From positions 9,548,001 to 9,612,000 of the forward strand of contig NC_083386.1 in NCBI RefSeq assembly GCF_031755915.1: a stretch of DNA of 64,000 bases, written 5' to 3'. Under the pieces are notes generated by a model that saw nothing but the letters and a program-made list of their open reading frames with translations, made no database searches and was not told where the DNA came from. The DNA is from Ziziphus jujuba. Taxonomy: Eukaryota > Streptophyta > Magnoliopsida > Rosales > Rhamnaceae. Below, in pieces: positions 1 through 12,499 of this stretch; within the stretch, counting starts at the first letter, position 1; every line of letters begins with the position of its first letter. A program made the translations under genes and the position numbers.

Positions 1-764
1 CCCATGCTTCTTCGAACTTAGATGAAAATTTTTCCGCTAAAGAAAGAATTAAGAAACCATTAAATAGAAAGAAGTTAGTGTTGAAATTTCTCAAATTGAA
101 TGTTTGAGAACTAAATCAAGAGCTAAAAAATAAAAATAAAAAAATAAAAACCTCTATATTATTGAAATTCATTACCAAACAAGAGCCAAACAAAGTTTCT
201 GCCAAACCCAATACAAAAAAACAATTATACATTCAAGTTAAATCACTACTTTATGTTTACAGTTGCTTTTTCATAAATTCGAGCACTGCAAATTCCAAAA
301 ACGACGATGCACATAAGGAGAAAATGTGGAAAACTCCATATAAAAAAATTTGGAAGCAATATATATATATATAAAGAAGAAGCTACACTGTAGAAAATGA
401 CGACTCACTTTTATAGTCTTATAATAGAACATAGAAATGCATCCAAATAGTTGCCATCAAGAAAGGAAAAATAATAATTTCCAACAAATGCATAAAGGGA
501 TATTCCTTTCACATTCTCATTCCTTCTCCACCAATCCAAGCAAGAGCCTAACAAGGTTTCTGCCAAACCCAATACAGAAAAACAATCATAAATTCAAGTT
601 AAATCACTACTTGATGTTACTGTTGCCTTTTCATAAATTCAAGCATTATACGTTGACGATAAGGAGAAATTGTGGACAAGAGGAATAAATTACCATTAGT
701 TGCACCAAAATTTCACACCATAACTTCTCCTCGCTTACTGAAAATTTTTTAGGATATAATCTTA
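1..764. other. 3' flank of TFCE with a duplicated ~140-bp segment
   Basis: No convincing gene. It probably includes the 3' UTR of the minus-strand TFCE gene. Two short open frames (162-374 and 437-688) look alike only because the DNA under them is duplicated; see the repeat at 180-677. Confidence 0.6.
180..677 (+). repeat. Dispersed direct repeat, two ~140-bp copies
   Basis: Copy 1 is about 180-328 and copy 2 about 541-677. They share long blocks such as TTTCTGCCAAACCCAATACA and AATTCAAGTTAAATCACTAC, with small substitutions and indels, and are separated by about 210 bp of unrelated sequence. Confidence 0.8.
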
Positions 765-3700
765 TTAACTCTCTTCATCCACAAGTATGGTTGATCCGTT
801 ACCAATACCGAGGTCCACCAATGATGCCATTTCATCATCAAGTAATACTGGCAAAGGAGAACCCTGAAAATTCAAGAATAAATATGGTAACTTACATTGT
901 AGACATAAACTTCTAAATTTTCAAGTACTCATTGCTCAATATTATAAAGGAGTTTTAGATTGAATGCATTAAAAAGCACCAGACATAGAATAGCATTCAT
1001 AATAGGTAGTATTTGCTAAAACTTAACATATCAAAGCATTAGTTCAGGAAAATTGGAAGAAGTTGTGAACAAAGGAATAATTTATGTGATGATAAAGACA
1101 AACCTCTTCTTGAAGAAACAATTTCAGCTTGATAGACTTCAACTTGAAAAAAGTTTCACAAAGACTTTTAAGTTTGCCAACCTAGTTTAAAACAGAAGTT
1201 AAATGGAAAGTTGTAAACAATATCAAACCAAACTCATAATTCTAGATTTTATTGGGATAGAGTAAAGACCGTTGTCGTGCCCGGTAGCTTCTTTGCTAAT
1301 TGGGGCTTCTCACCAATAGATGCTCCAACACATTTCAAAGTGATAGCTGCATATATTTGGATACTAACTTTAATATAAATTTCTTGTGAGCAATTCAAAG
1401 AAGCAGATATAAAAATTCTGAAATTCATACACAGAAGTCCTGAAGCCATTTTCTGAGGGCCTGCTACCCCAACTGATGGCTTTTCATAGTCAATTCCATG
1501 AAAATCCTTAAGCTCAGAAAACCTGATAATTAGAGAGAAATAGATGTGATTATTGATTCAACAATTAAGAGATCTCATCAATAACCAATTTATTAAATTC
1601 AGATAAACTGTGGTAATACTCATGCAGTTGGGTTGGTTACCAACTTCTTTTTCCTCTTTTACTAACACTCCTACGTGATACCATTGAAGTTGGTGTTATA
1701 CTACCATAAAAACCATGCAGTGATCAAAGACTAACATGAGTACTGAAAAGGATAAAATTACCTGGGGTGGAGCCGATGAATATCGTCAGCATTGCCTTGC
1801 AGCTTAGACATAACTAAACGGACATACCTTCAAGAAAAATAATTCTCCATCAGAGACAAAAAGCACCTCATCTTCCAATCAATCACATGTAAAACTCACC
1901 TCATCTTCCAATCAATCACGTGTAAAACTAACTCACATATGTGACATAAATCGATCTCCTGAGTATACCACCAATCATGTGATGCTAACACCATATTTTT
2001 CTAACTTATGGTTTGATAATTATCCTTTACAATTGCATATTAGTTCACATGCCATCATAATGTAAATATAAAATATGTTATGATCCCTTATTAACTATAT
2101 ATTAGTGCAATATATCATACATAAACAAAATGATTATTAACTGGGCAACTCTTAATGATGCAGAAATAAGATCATATAAAAATAATCCAGAAATTTTTAA
2201 CATATAAAAGTCCAAATATCATAAAAATGGCTCTCTTCCAGCTGACATGAAAATTTTTTGATGTATTCCTGAGCCCTCAATACATTTTAAGGGCACCTCA
2301 GATCTCTATATAATATAAGTCAACAGCCATGAGGGACAACAAGACATTTGCATGTTTCTATATCTGATCAAAAAATAAGATAATTTATCTAGTAACAGAA
2401 GCAGAAGTGATTGATTCATAAAGTTGTTTAACTATCTTTTAACAGTTTTAATGCCATCAAGCCTAGTGGGGAAAAGGACAGAGCAAGGAAGAAAAGATCA
2501 AGAATGCGACTCAAGCAATAGTGGAAGCTAGCAAATTGACGATCATTCTTTTATGACAAAGGAATAAAAAGCATACCGAATTTCTGAGTCTTTTCTTTCA
2601 CGAAGACTAACCTGTGAAGAATATTAGAAAAAAACACATCAGGTTCTTCATAATCATCCCAAAAAAGCGGTCATGGAGAACAGAAAAATTCTTGAGTTTA
2701 CCTCACTTCCATTTAATACTTCAACTTTTGCTAAGCGTGCAATCAAAGCAAATCTTGGAATACCACCTCTTCCAGGATCGGCAATTGGATTATCAGAAAG
2801 CCTTACATCCTTTAATAATCAAAAGAAGAATAAGTATTTCATCAACTAGAAAAAAAATATTGAAATTCACTTGACAGGAGGCATTAAAATGGTCACAGAG
2901 AACTACCAAAAACTAGGCTAATCATTAAACAATTGAATATAATTTAGCTCTTATAACTTTTATAATCATCTTAAACAGAGCAAGTAATTATAGAAATGCA
3001 ATGCTTCAAATATTGCATTCATGCATGGGACTCCATTTTTCTAATACTTAAGCTCCTTGCTTCTACAGTCAGAACGGTAAAAATGATTCAAGGTATCAAA
3101 CCCTGTAGGCTCGGATTGAGCAGGAGTTAACCAAATGCAGGAACTAAACACATCAGCCTTTGCATAAGAGCCATTGTCTTTGACTTATGAAGAGTTCTGT
3201 TTATAAAAGGTTGCTAACATCTTGCCTTCCTAGGCTCTGTATTTATATGGTAAGATCATCAGAGATGTCAGTGATTTCTACAAAAGTCCATCTAAAAGAT
3301 AAAGTAATGGAGAGATACCATGGAACATGTCCAAAAAAGTTTTGTTGCATAATCCACTTCATAAAAGAGCATCAACCGGGGTATAAGGCAAGCAAAATTT
3401 GAGGAAGGAAGGAAGAATCCAAGTATTATGAAGAGCTATCAGCTTAGCATAAATTCTAACCAACAAAACCTAATACTTACATATAAAAAGTTGGCTGGAG
3501 AATAGAAAGAATAAAATTTATTTTAAAAAAAAAAGAAAGTGTACAAGTAATTAATAGAGTATCAATACGTACATGCCTGCTTAGTATCAGCAGATACTTA
3601 TTTAATTACAAGCATTGACATCTCCAGGTAAAATTAATATGGAGTACATGCAGCATGGTACACATCTCTCTAAACTCAACATGTTTAACAAAATAACAGT

Positions 3701-6700
3701 GGTTCAAATTACAAGTTCTTACCACCAATTTCGGGAACAAGTTTAGGGAGTCTATAGAAGACAGATCCTCAATGTTGTTGCTTCCTGGAGCATATAATAA
3801 CTAAGCAACACATTACAATCATTGGTGGAGATAGCTAAACAAAAGATGCATAAATACTAAAGACGAGTATATAAATTACCGAGAAGAAGGCAGCGCAAAT
3901 TTTGAAAAGGCTCAAAGCTTTTCTCATCTAATTCATAATCTCTTGGCAGCTGATTCATCATTTCATTACCAGGATAACAGATGCAACTCAACTTGTTCCT
4001 GTTTAAATGAAGCTGCTCCAAGCTGAATGCAGAGACCACATTGTAAGAGATGTCAAGAAAAAATGGCAACTTGCATTTAAGAAACAACATATTCATAGGG
4101 AGAAAAAATATTTATTTATCAAACAAATTAACCAAACTCATCCCAGTCCCACACTACCTATTGTTCAATGGTAGGTGGTTCTGATTAAAGAACAAAACTC
4201 CTATTTACCTTCTTAGCAGAGAAAGTTTCAAGATTTCTTTCCAATCAGCTATACAATTATCTTCCAAATTAAGTAGCCGCAGAGAATCAAATCCCTGAAC
4301 TGTAAAGGATGATGCAGGCTGAAACAAAAAAATAATAATAAAAAAAAAAAAAAAGGTTGTATGGTCAAAATACAGGTTTAATATTTGAGAACTTCAGTGG
4401 AGACAGATTTATCATACATTTTAAAATAATGGTTTACTATTTGAGTACTTCAGTGGAGACAGATTTATCATACGTTTTATTTTCATCATTTAACATTTAC
4501 TTGAATAACAACAGCAAGAACAAATGCAACCCTTTTTCGTTTTTCTTTTTTTTTTTTTTTTTTATATCAAGCAATCAGAGCAGAATCTATAAAGGCATTC
4601 TGAAAACAAAGAAAAAACAAAAAACGATAACACAAAACTTGCATTGGTTCAATTCGCATAATATCTTTCTAAAGTAAGTTAAGCATAAAAGGAGCATAAT
4701 CCTTCAAATCTTTAGGATGTGGGGGGAAAAAAAAATGTAGCGAGTCTAAATAAGACATATAACAAGCTAATTGGTAAGACAGTAAACCTCTATAGTGCGT
4801 ATGTTATTTCCCATAAGATGTAGTTCTTCAATTGCTGGCAATACATCCTTAAGTATTTCAACCTGCCAGATGATTAAGGAACATTAACTAGCAACTTGAT
4901 ATCAAAAAGTACAACTAATTGATGCAAATTGCATGTCTTGGAGACGGAATAATTACAAGAGAAATGGAATAGTTAATGCAGTGGTAGTGTTGTAATTTGA
5001 CAATCATGCAAACTGAAACTAGCTAGTAGCATCAAACATATGTGTTTCTGGCTTGTCATAGCACGACAAAGTGATTTTTCTTCTATTTTTCAGAGTATCA
5101 GCTCTTACTGGAGAAAATGGTGGCATTAAAATTTTACCAACTATGTATGATTTACAATTCCACTTCTTAAAATTGTGTTGGAAAAATGTTTTTTGGTCAT
5201 AGAATAGGGTTCTAACTGTATTTTTCTAAAAAGGCAACCATACTTGATGCCTATGCATCTTCCACAGGATTTGAAGCCCATACCCTATGAATGATATGTT
5301 CATTTTTTCTTTTCTTTTCTCTTCTCAAATTCTCATGTTTCTTCTTCCTAGTTTCCACTGCTAATTTTTAAATCCCAAATACTATCCAAAATCCATATTT
5401 TAGCTTTTATTCAAAATTATTTAGGCACACCCTAGTCTATCATAGTTTTTATTCTGTCTGTCAAGATCCTGCATCAAAAACCCAAACAGAAGTAAAAACT
5501 TAAGGCAGACTCGCAGAGTAAAGGAGAAAGAAAAGAAAATAGACACCTCTTTCCATTTTAACCCAGTATTGTTCAAAACTAGGATGCGGATGTTTTTTAG
5601 CTGTGGTAGCCCGACAATATCCTTTGACATTAAATTGTAAGATAAATTTAGAGCTGAAAGAGCTGGTAGGTCTGTACAGATTGTGCCAACATCCTGCAAG
5701 AGCATAATAATTCAAACATGGAGAAAGGTCATTCTGCCCCCAGAAGAATATTGGGCGTAAAGCAGTTACGAAATGAGAACATGCATATAAGCACACATGC
5801 AACGGAAACTCTTGAAAGTGAATATAGAACAGTCAAATTAGTGAACACACATCAGATTGAATGCCACATTTGTGTGGCGTTTTAGTTAAATCTATCAAAT
5901 TATTTCTAATTACATAAAAATATTCTGTAGAAGCAAATGAAATTTCAAAAGTGCAAGGAGACCATAATAATCCTTCAGCGAATCCCAAAAACAGAGCTTG
6001 ATGCCCCAAATTACTAACAACGCGAAGAGGAAGGAAAAATACCCTTTTTTTTTTTTTAAGATAAAAATGAAAGGACAGATTGATTCGTCGGAACCTCGTT
6101 TCTGTTTATCATTTTCCTCCGCAAATTGAAAATTTGCACGATCAAGATTTCTGTTTTTAAAGTAACCCATCAACTTATTATGTGAAATATGAATAACTTG
6201 TAAAATAACAAATTGCTGTGATTGTATTCATCAGATTTGATTTCAAGGTGAACTGTTCAAAATGTGCAGTGGTGTTTCCTTCTATCTCTCTCTCTCTTTT
6301 ATTTTATTTTTTTTTTATTTTTTTTTTTCACTTCTTTTGTTTCCCTATATATATATATATATATATATATCATTTCTGCTTTCAGTTAGCAATCAAAAAA
6401 TAACAATATCTGTCATCATTGATGCTGGAACTCTAACAGAGCAAAGAAGACAGTCAGATATATAACTATATCAAAACAAAAATAAAAAAGTATTATATCC
6501 AACAGGCGGTTCATTCTGTATTTTGTTTTACAAAGTTATAGCACTCTCAAAATTTTCTGATCTAATTATAGAAAAATGCCCAGAAAAGATTGTAGTTTGC
6601 AGAACATACTTTCCAGTCTGAAAGCAAGTTTCCAGTCAAATCAAGCTCCTTTAGGTCTGCAATAGCATTAAAATTATTCTAATTTTTTATTTTTCTAAAG

Positions 6701-7793
6701 AGTATGCTAAAAGCAAAGGCATTCAAATAGAATATATACAAAAATGGAATTATCACTTTCACCATTACTTACTTGGCAAGACAGTGCCAATATCACATGG
6801 TCCTCCAAGAGAGCCAACACCCAAGTAAGATAATGATGCACCAGTCAACTCCTCGAATCTACTTAGCTTGTCTTGAATTTTATCTTTACCCAAAAGCTGA
6901 ACGGATACACGTTTGTTACTCGCCGAAAGAACATACATTTCATCTGCAATACCGCAAGGAAAACACGATTTAGATAGAATTTCATCCATTTTTTAGTATT
7001 AATTGTATCCAACTAAAAAGATGCAAAAAGTTGTTATCAATCTACTAGAAATTCGTATCTCCTAAATATGCCAAAGTAAATTCATATACCAAACTGGAAT
7101 TCAAATTGCATAAAATGGTGACCTCCGTTTGAAAGTAAAACGAAGTTTCGCACTGAATTTTAATAAACACAAAAATGTAAAGAAGCAATCATTTTTTTTT
7201 TCGTGAACTCAAAAGACGAATTCTATTCGTATTTCATGATTTCTCAGCAATCAAACAAGAAAATCCAAAAAATGATCACACATACAGCACAGTAGAATTC
7301 AAAATCCATAAAATGGCGGCCTCCATTTGAAACCAAATCAAAACTCCACATAACTTTAATAAAGACGAAAAAAGTGAAGAAACCAATCATTTTTCTCTAT
7401 GAATACATAACAAGCATTGTATTCCTACATAATTTCTCAGCTACCAAACAACCAAATGCGAAAAAAATGATCAAACAGACACATACCCTCTTCTTCCTTA
7501 GTAGTGTCACCTCGGTATCTGAGCTTGAGAGCTTCGAGCAACGATATTCCCGGACTTAGATTCTGGGCCCGCAAGAAAGAGCCGGATCGTTCGGACTTTG
7601 CTTGGAAGTATCGGACGCCATTGACGGAGCCATCATGCTTGCCATCTCCATTGTCCCAATCGACTCCGACCCATGTGCCCGAATGGCCTTGGACGGGTCC
7701 CACGTACCTCACCGTTCCAATTCGGTGTGGATCACTAACCGAGTGGACTCGCTGGCCGAGTCGGAACTGGGTTTTTGACTCGGATTCTTCCAT
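765..7793 (-). CDS. TFCE: Tubulin-folding cofactor E (TFCE, PFIFFERLING-like), 15 exons
   Basis: Cytosolic tubulin chaperone that acts with cofactors C and D in assembling and splitting the alpha/beta-tubulin dimer. Exons (descending): 7793-7487, 6943-6773, 6656-6610, 5693-5547, 4862-4788, 4318-4209, 4022-3880, 3784-3723, 2809-2702, 2611-2577, 1827-1762, 1522-1431, 1346-1270, 1181-1104, 863-765. All have GT/AG borders, and phases join without a stop into 538 aa, close to the roughly 530 aa of the Arabidopsis protein. Domains in order: N-terminal CAP-Gly (about residues 10-75, with GTWVGVDWD and GKHDGSVNGVRYF), leucine-rich repeats (about 130-400, e.g. LKELDLTGN, LRLLNLEDN, LEQLHLNRNKL), and a C-terminal ubiquitin-like domain (about 455-538, starting ITLKCVG and ending LVDEES). 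The start is the first Met before the CAP-Gly domain. The exon 13 donor (ACG|GTCTTT) is weak, but the joined frame fits the family. Intact and very likely functional. Confidence 0.95.
1864..1929 (+). repeat. Two-copy 33-bp tandem repeat in TFCE intron 10
   Basis: The 33-bp unit beginning CACCTCATCTTCCAATCAAT occurs at 1864-1896 and again at 1897-1929 with a single A/G difference, which suggests a recent slippage duplication. It lies just upstream of exon 11 in the direction of transcription. Confidence 0.85.
4383..4490 (+). repeat. Two-copy ~56-bp tandem repeat in TFCE intron 5
   Basis: Copies begin at 4383 and 4439 and share ACTTCAGTGGAGACAGATTT followed by ATCATAC. The pair sits in the intron between the exons ending at 4788 and starting at 4318. 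Confidence 0.8.
7097..7485 (+). repeat. ~190-bp tandem duplication at the start of TFCE intron 1
   Basis: Copy A is about 7097-7285 and copy B about 7295-7485. Shared landmarks in the same order are GAATTCAAA, ATAAAATGG, CCTCC, TTTGAAA, TTTAATAAA, AATCATTTTT, ATTTCTCAGC and AAAAAATGATCA. The copies are clearly diverged. Copy B ends in the real exon 1 donor (GTATGT on the minus strand), and copy A carries the matching GTATGT at 7280-7285, so the duplication seems to have taken in the splice border. Confidence 0.75.
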
Positions 7794-9216
7794 CTTCTTC
7801 TTCTTTCCGCTCCTCAGTGAGAGAGCGTGATTTAACTGATCAAGTTCTTTCTAGGCCATACGCACTCAGCGACAAGTCGTGTGGAGCTCCAAATCCAATG
7901 ACAAGTCGTTTGGTGATCAATTATGAATTACATTTTACAAACTTTTTTACTTTAATCCAAAATACAATTTTTTTTTTTGGGATAATAATAAAAAATTATA
8001 TTCTAGTTTGAATTTTCTTTTTTTATAATTATCCTTTTATTTTGCTTTTTTTCATATACTTTCCTAGTTTTATTTTCCTTTCGATTTACCCCTTTTCAAT
8101 AAAAAAATAGATAATTTTATCCAAAATTAATAAGTTAAAAAAACCATAGTACCCATCTAATTGCAATATATTATTCATTAAAATCAAACCATTAAATAAA
8201 TTTTTAAAAACTTGTATCCAGACAGTCATCATAGCTCCAAAATTTACCTTCTATAAAATAAAATCTACTATAGTAGAAAATCCAAAAATATTTTCTGATC
8301 ACTGTATATTATTCCATATGTAATGTTTGTTTTCTTCGAAATCAAATATGAAGATTGTGTTATTTGTATTTTGTTTTCCAATTCAAATATCAGCATTGAC
8401 TGGGAAAGTTAAGGTTGTAGCTAAAATATATAATATATGCGATAAAAATTATATATAATTTAACTCTAGGTGAATCTTACAATCCATAAGCACATTTGAA
8501 AAACTGTACATATATACCAAACTTTATTTGAAAATAAAATAAATAAATAAAAAATCAAAGGAGAGAAACGGTAAGCAATTCTATCAAAAAATGCTTGTCT
8601 AAATTGATGTACTACCATAGCAATTCGTTTGTAATTTTTTTTTTTTTTCCTTTTGGTTCCCAAACAATATAATATTACATAATGAAATCCCACAACCATA
8701 TGAGAAAAAACAAAAAAAGAAAATAGGTTGGATGAGTTTATTGAACACTGATATTGGGTTCATCTGTTTTAGTAGATTTTATTCTTGAAAATAAATTTAA
8801 GGTTATGATAGATGTTTGGTTACAAGTTTCTAAAAGTTATAATGGTAAATAATATGCTTTCATTAGATGGATATTATAATCTTTTAACTTACTAGTTTTA
8901 AATGGAATTATCAATTTTATGTTGAAACAAAATAATATGAAAAGAAAATAAAATTAGAAGGGAAATTTCGGAGGGGAAAAAAAAAAAAACAAACTAAAGG
9001 ATAGTTATGAAATTTTTTTAAACAAAATTGTAAGATTTTATAATAATCTTTTTTTTTTTAATAAATTGGAAAGAAAGATTTTAACAACAGATGGAAAAAC
9101 CCATAATCTGTAAGTTGTCAGTAATATTTATTGCCATATGGTAAAAAGGATTTATTTTTTTAATTATTCATCAAGATTATTGTGACGAATATTTAAATAT
9201 TAGCAAAATATGAAAA

Positions 9217-9247
<31 letters not shown>

Positions 9248-9330
9248 TAATATTTGTGAAGATTTATAGAAAAATAATTGTTCATTTAATCAGTTTTTGT
9301 ATAAGATACTTACTCATATATTAACAATTA

Positions 9331-9710
9331 TTATTATTATTATTATTTTGGAAAATGATAGATTTTCATTAAAAAACAACAACAGAATACACATCAGCTT
9401 GAATTGAAGGGACAAGCCACGCATGGCCTCCTTCAAACCGTGTCTCAAAAGAGCTCAATTACGCAACATGTTTAGCAAAGGCCATGTGCTACCCTGTTAG
9501 CAACTCTACCAGCAAAGGGGCACTTAAAACCAAAGACTTAATTTCATCCACTAAAAAACAATAAGCAACTAAGCTGTCATTTGACTATTCAAGTAGCTTA
9601 ATTGCCACAAATCAATCTTTGATAATTTGCCCATAGAAAAAACCCAATTGAAGACAAAAACTAATTGTTTCACGAATCACTGCAACTTTGCAATTGCATA
9701 AGGCCCTTAT
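9331..9710 (-). pseudogene. Decayed 3' end of a LINE-type retrotransposon (RNase H-like domain)
   Basis: Reading the minus strand from about 9710 gives IRETISFCLQLGFFYG, then VDEIKSLV, then the typical VANRVAHGL motif, then LSSFETRFEGGHAWLVPSI, and a stop near 9372. These pieces fall in different frames with internal stops. Order and motifs fit the RNase H-like domain (RVT_3 family) found at the 3' end of plant LINEs and related reverse-transcriptase genes. Just beyond the stop, at 9331-9349, the minus strand has an (AAT)n tract, as expected for a LINE tail. No upstream reverse-transcriptase core is visible, so this is a 5'-truncated or eroded copy. Confidence 0.7.
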
Positions 9711-10506
9711 AATTATTGGGGCATCATAGCTATATATATATATATATATATGAAACTTTTTATTTAAAAAGTTTTCTAGAATGAATTTATTTTCGTCAAA
9801 ATGAATGGATATTAAATTAGAATAAAAAGATTCAAAAAATATATAAATGCTAGAGTTTGGTAATGAATATATATATATATATATATTGGGAAAAAATAAT
9901 ATTACCATATTAATTAAAAATATGTTTTTATTATTGTTGAAACCTATATTAAAATTAAATATGGCTGAATATGATTCAACAACCTATATAATAATGCATA
10001 ATAAATATCATCATTTGCAAAACTAATTAATAAAAATATATTTATATCTTATTTTATGAAAAAATAAGAATATGAATATTTTATTCAAATTTAATTAGTT
10101 TAAGACTAAAATTAATAACTTTTTGAAAAAAATTCTCTTATTAAAATAAATATAAAAAGAAAAAAAGTCTGTCATTTTCTCTATAATATATGTATGACTT
10201 ATAATTTTGTTTATGTGCTTCTATAAGCTTTTGTTAACGTGCTTCTATGTTTTTTGTTTTACCATTATTTATGTTTTATTTTTCGATTTTTTCTATTTAC
10301 TTTGGTACTTTTTTTTTTGTTGCTTCTTTTTTTTTCCCACCAAAATAAAAAAAAAATAGAATGCATCCTAATAAGTAGCTATCTAGATATAAAAATTAAG
10401 GAAAAAGAAAAAAGAAAATAAAGAGTTTATGCAATCTCAAAAAGGTATTTTTAATAGATTCATTATTAAGGAACAATAAAATTTAACTATGTAGCTGAAA
10501 AAATCA

Positions 10507-10797
10507 ATGGAAGATTTAACAATGACCATCATCCAAATTATGAAAAAAGAATTAGGACTTAATGAAAATAATAAAAATGAAGATGTTGATGTTGATAATG
10601 AAGTACATAATAAAAATGATAAAATTCAAAACTTAAATGATTTAATTGATATTAGGTTCATTCCCTCTAATATTTGTGGTCCAAAAATTTATGATAATTT
10701 TGATATAAAATTTAGATACTTGTTAGTGGGTAATGGTCTTATAAAAGATCTTTTATTGGAAAATGATCGTAAAATAAATTTTCTAGATAAGTCTTGA
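10507..10797 (+). pseudogene. Possible remnant of a hAT-type (TTF/ZMYM zinc-finger) transposase N-terminus
   Basis: An open frame of 96 codons with an Asn/Asp-rich start is followed by LIDIRFIPSN and then IKFRYLLVGNGLIKDL. The second part loosely recalls the region just before the TTF-type zinc finger in plant hAT transposases, where a phrase like 'LRDLLVEKGP' is usual. After the stop at 10797 the sequence decays into AT-rich DNA with no zinc finger or dimerisation domain. Codon use is strongly A/T-biased. The match is weak and this may simply be a chance ORF. Confidence 0.3.
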
Positions 10798-12318
10798 TTA
10801 TAAGAGTTTAATTACTGATTTTGCTTTTAGAAATGTGAGAAGAATTATTTTTACAAGATTTGTTGCATTTCAATTTTACTTTAAAAAATAAAATAAAATA
10901 AAATTGTTGATATGGAATTAATAGAAGATATTAATATATTAGCTTGGATGGGAGTTTTAAAGGTGCTTTCAAGCATAAATTAAGTGCTTTATTTGTACTT
11001 TTTTTTTTTATTCTTTCATGGTATATAAAAATAAATAAAATCCTATATATTTTTTGTTATATAATAGTTTTATATTCAATGATTAATAGTTTTATTATTA
11101 TTTCTTCTATATTTGTGTTTCTAAATAATTGATTTAATTCATATTTAAGATGATGTTAAAATTTTAACTAATAAACTAAAAGCAACTAAAAGCATATCAC
11201 TTTACCACATCATCTTGGTAGATTAATTAGTATTTTTAACATTAATAGTAAAATAATACTAAAGTTACCTAATTATGTATCAAATGTCAATATTCAATTA
11301 TTATTATTATAATTATTATTTTTCCATCTACTCATTCATTTAAATGATTCTTATAAATATTTTGTATAAAAATATTAACATATGTCACTTAATAATTGTT
11401 TTTAGCTAACAATTTGACTGTTATAACACTACTGCATCCTACATTAGGACACATGAATATTGTTTCTGCAACTGCCACCAAAAAATGCAGTTTTCATGAT
11501 AAATATGTTTACAATAAAAAAGAAGCTTTAGTAACAATTATATTCCAAATCATATTTAGTTAAATTACTAAGCTTTTAAAAACAAACAATCTTATTCCAA
11601 CATCGATCAATTATTAGAAAAATACAAAAAGAGTCCAACATTGATCAGTCTTATTCCAACATTGATCAATTACTAAGCTTTTTTAAAAAAATAAAATAAA
11701 ATAAAACCAATCAATTTATAATTTTCATGCTAACAATAAATATTACTCATAAACGATGTTAAATAACATTAATTACCTTAAAAGTGTCATAGGAGATGCT
11801 TAAGTATTTTTTATCTTCAAATTTTTTTTTCGAATAATATTTATCATCAATTTATTGGAAATTTTTTTGTAAATTTAGAATTCCACCCAAAATGCATATA
11901 TATATATATATATATTTTGGTAAGTTGTCAACACGCTTTTTGCCCCTTTGGCATTCAAAATAAATTATTCAAAATCAATATTTAATCAAAAGCAATTATT
12001 TATTAAAAAAGAAAAAAAAAAAAGTTAAAACGCGTTTTTAGCTTTCCAAACTTATTTGTCCATTGCATAACATGGGACAAATGATAAAAATTGAATCGAG
12101 TGCATGAAAGTCGCTAAAAACTGAGCGGGGCATTAAAACCCAACACCGAGCCAAAATCCCAAAAATGGAAAAATAATAAATAAAAGAGAAATTCAAAGAA
12201 TTCGAACTAATATTTTTCCTTTTGCACTTTACGCTGACAAAAAATAATAAAAAAATAAAAAATAAAATAAGAAAAAACCTCCAACTCTCTGCAAATACTC
12301 TTTTTTATCTTTTCTCAA

Positions 12319-12417
12319 ATGCCAACTCCAACGCTTCACACCACCACCACCACCACCACCACCTTCTACGACGTCGTTCTTGTCGTCGTCCTTCTCTGCT
12401 TCACTTTCTTTCACTGA
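12319..12417 (+). CDS. Candidate upstream ORF in the glycosyltransferase-like gene leader (32 aa)
   Basis: ATG at 12319 opens a 32-codon frame ending in TGA at 12415-12417, 82 bases before the main ATG. It begins MPTPTLH, has a run of eight Thr from a (CAC)n tract (12340-12364), and ends with a hydrophobic DVVLVVVLLCFTFFH. It lies in the stretch that should be 5' leader (it ends in a purine-rich tract just before 12500), but the transcription start cannot be seen. It may act as an ordinary translational brake; whether the peptide matters is unknown. Confidence 0.4.
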   Translation: MPTPTLHTTTTTTTTFYDVVLVVVLLCFTFFH

Positions 12418-12499
12418 TACTTTCCCGAGAAACTGACACAAATTCTTCAAAACAAAAAAAAAAAGAAAGAAAGAAAAAGAGAAAGAACAATTCCTCGTC

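Larger units (their letters stand above)
7794..12499. other. AT-rich intergenic region between TFCE and the glycosyltransferase-like gene
   Basis: The two flanking genes are divergent, so both promoters lie here. The first ~60 bp upstream of TFCE is moderately GC-rich and probably leader or promoter. The rest is AT-rich with (TA)n tracts (e.g. 9223-9250, 9731-9752, 9867-9886, 11898-11915) and homopolymers. It contains a LINE relic (9331-9710), a possible hAT coding relic (10507-10797) and the leader of the downstream gene (roughly 12220-12499). No other gene is visible. Confidence 0.7.
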
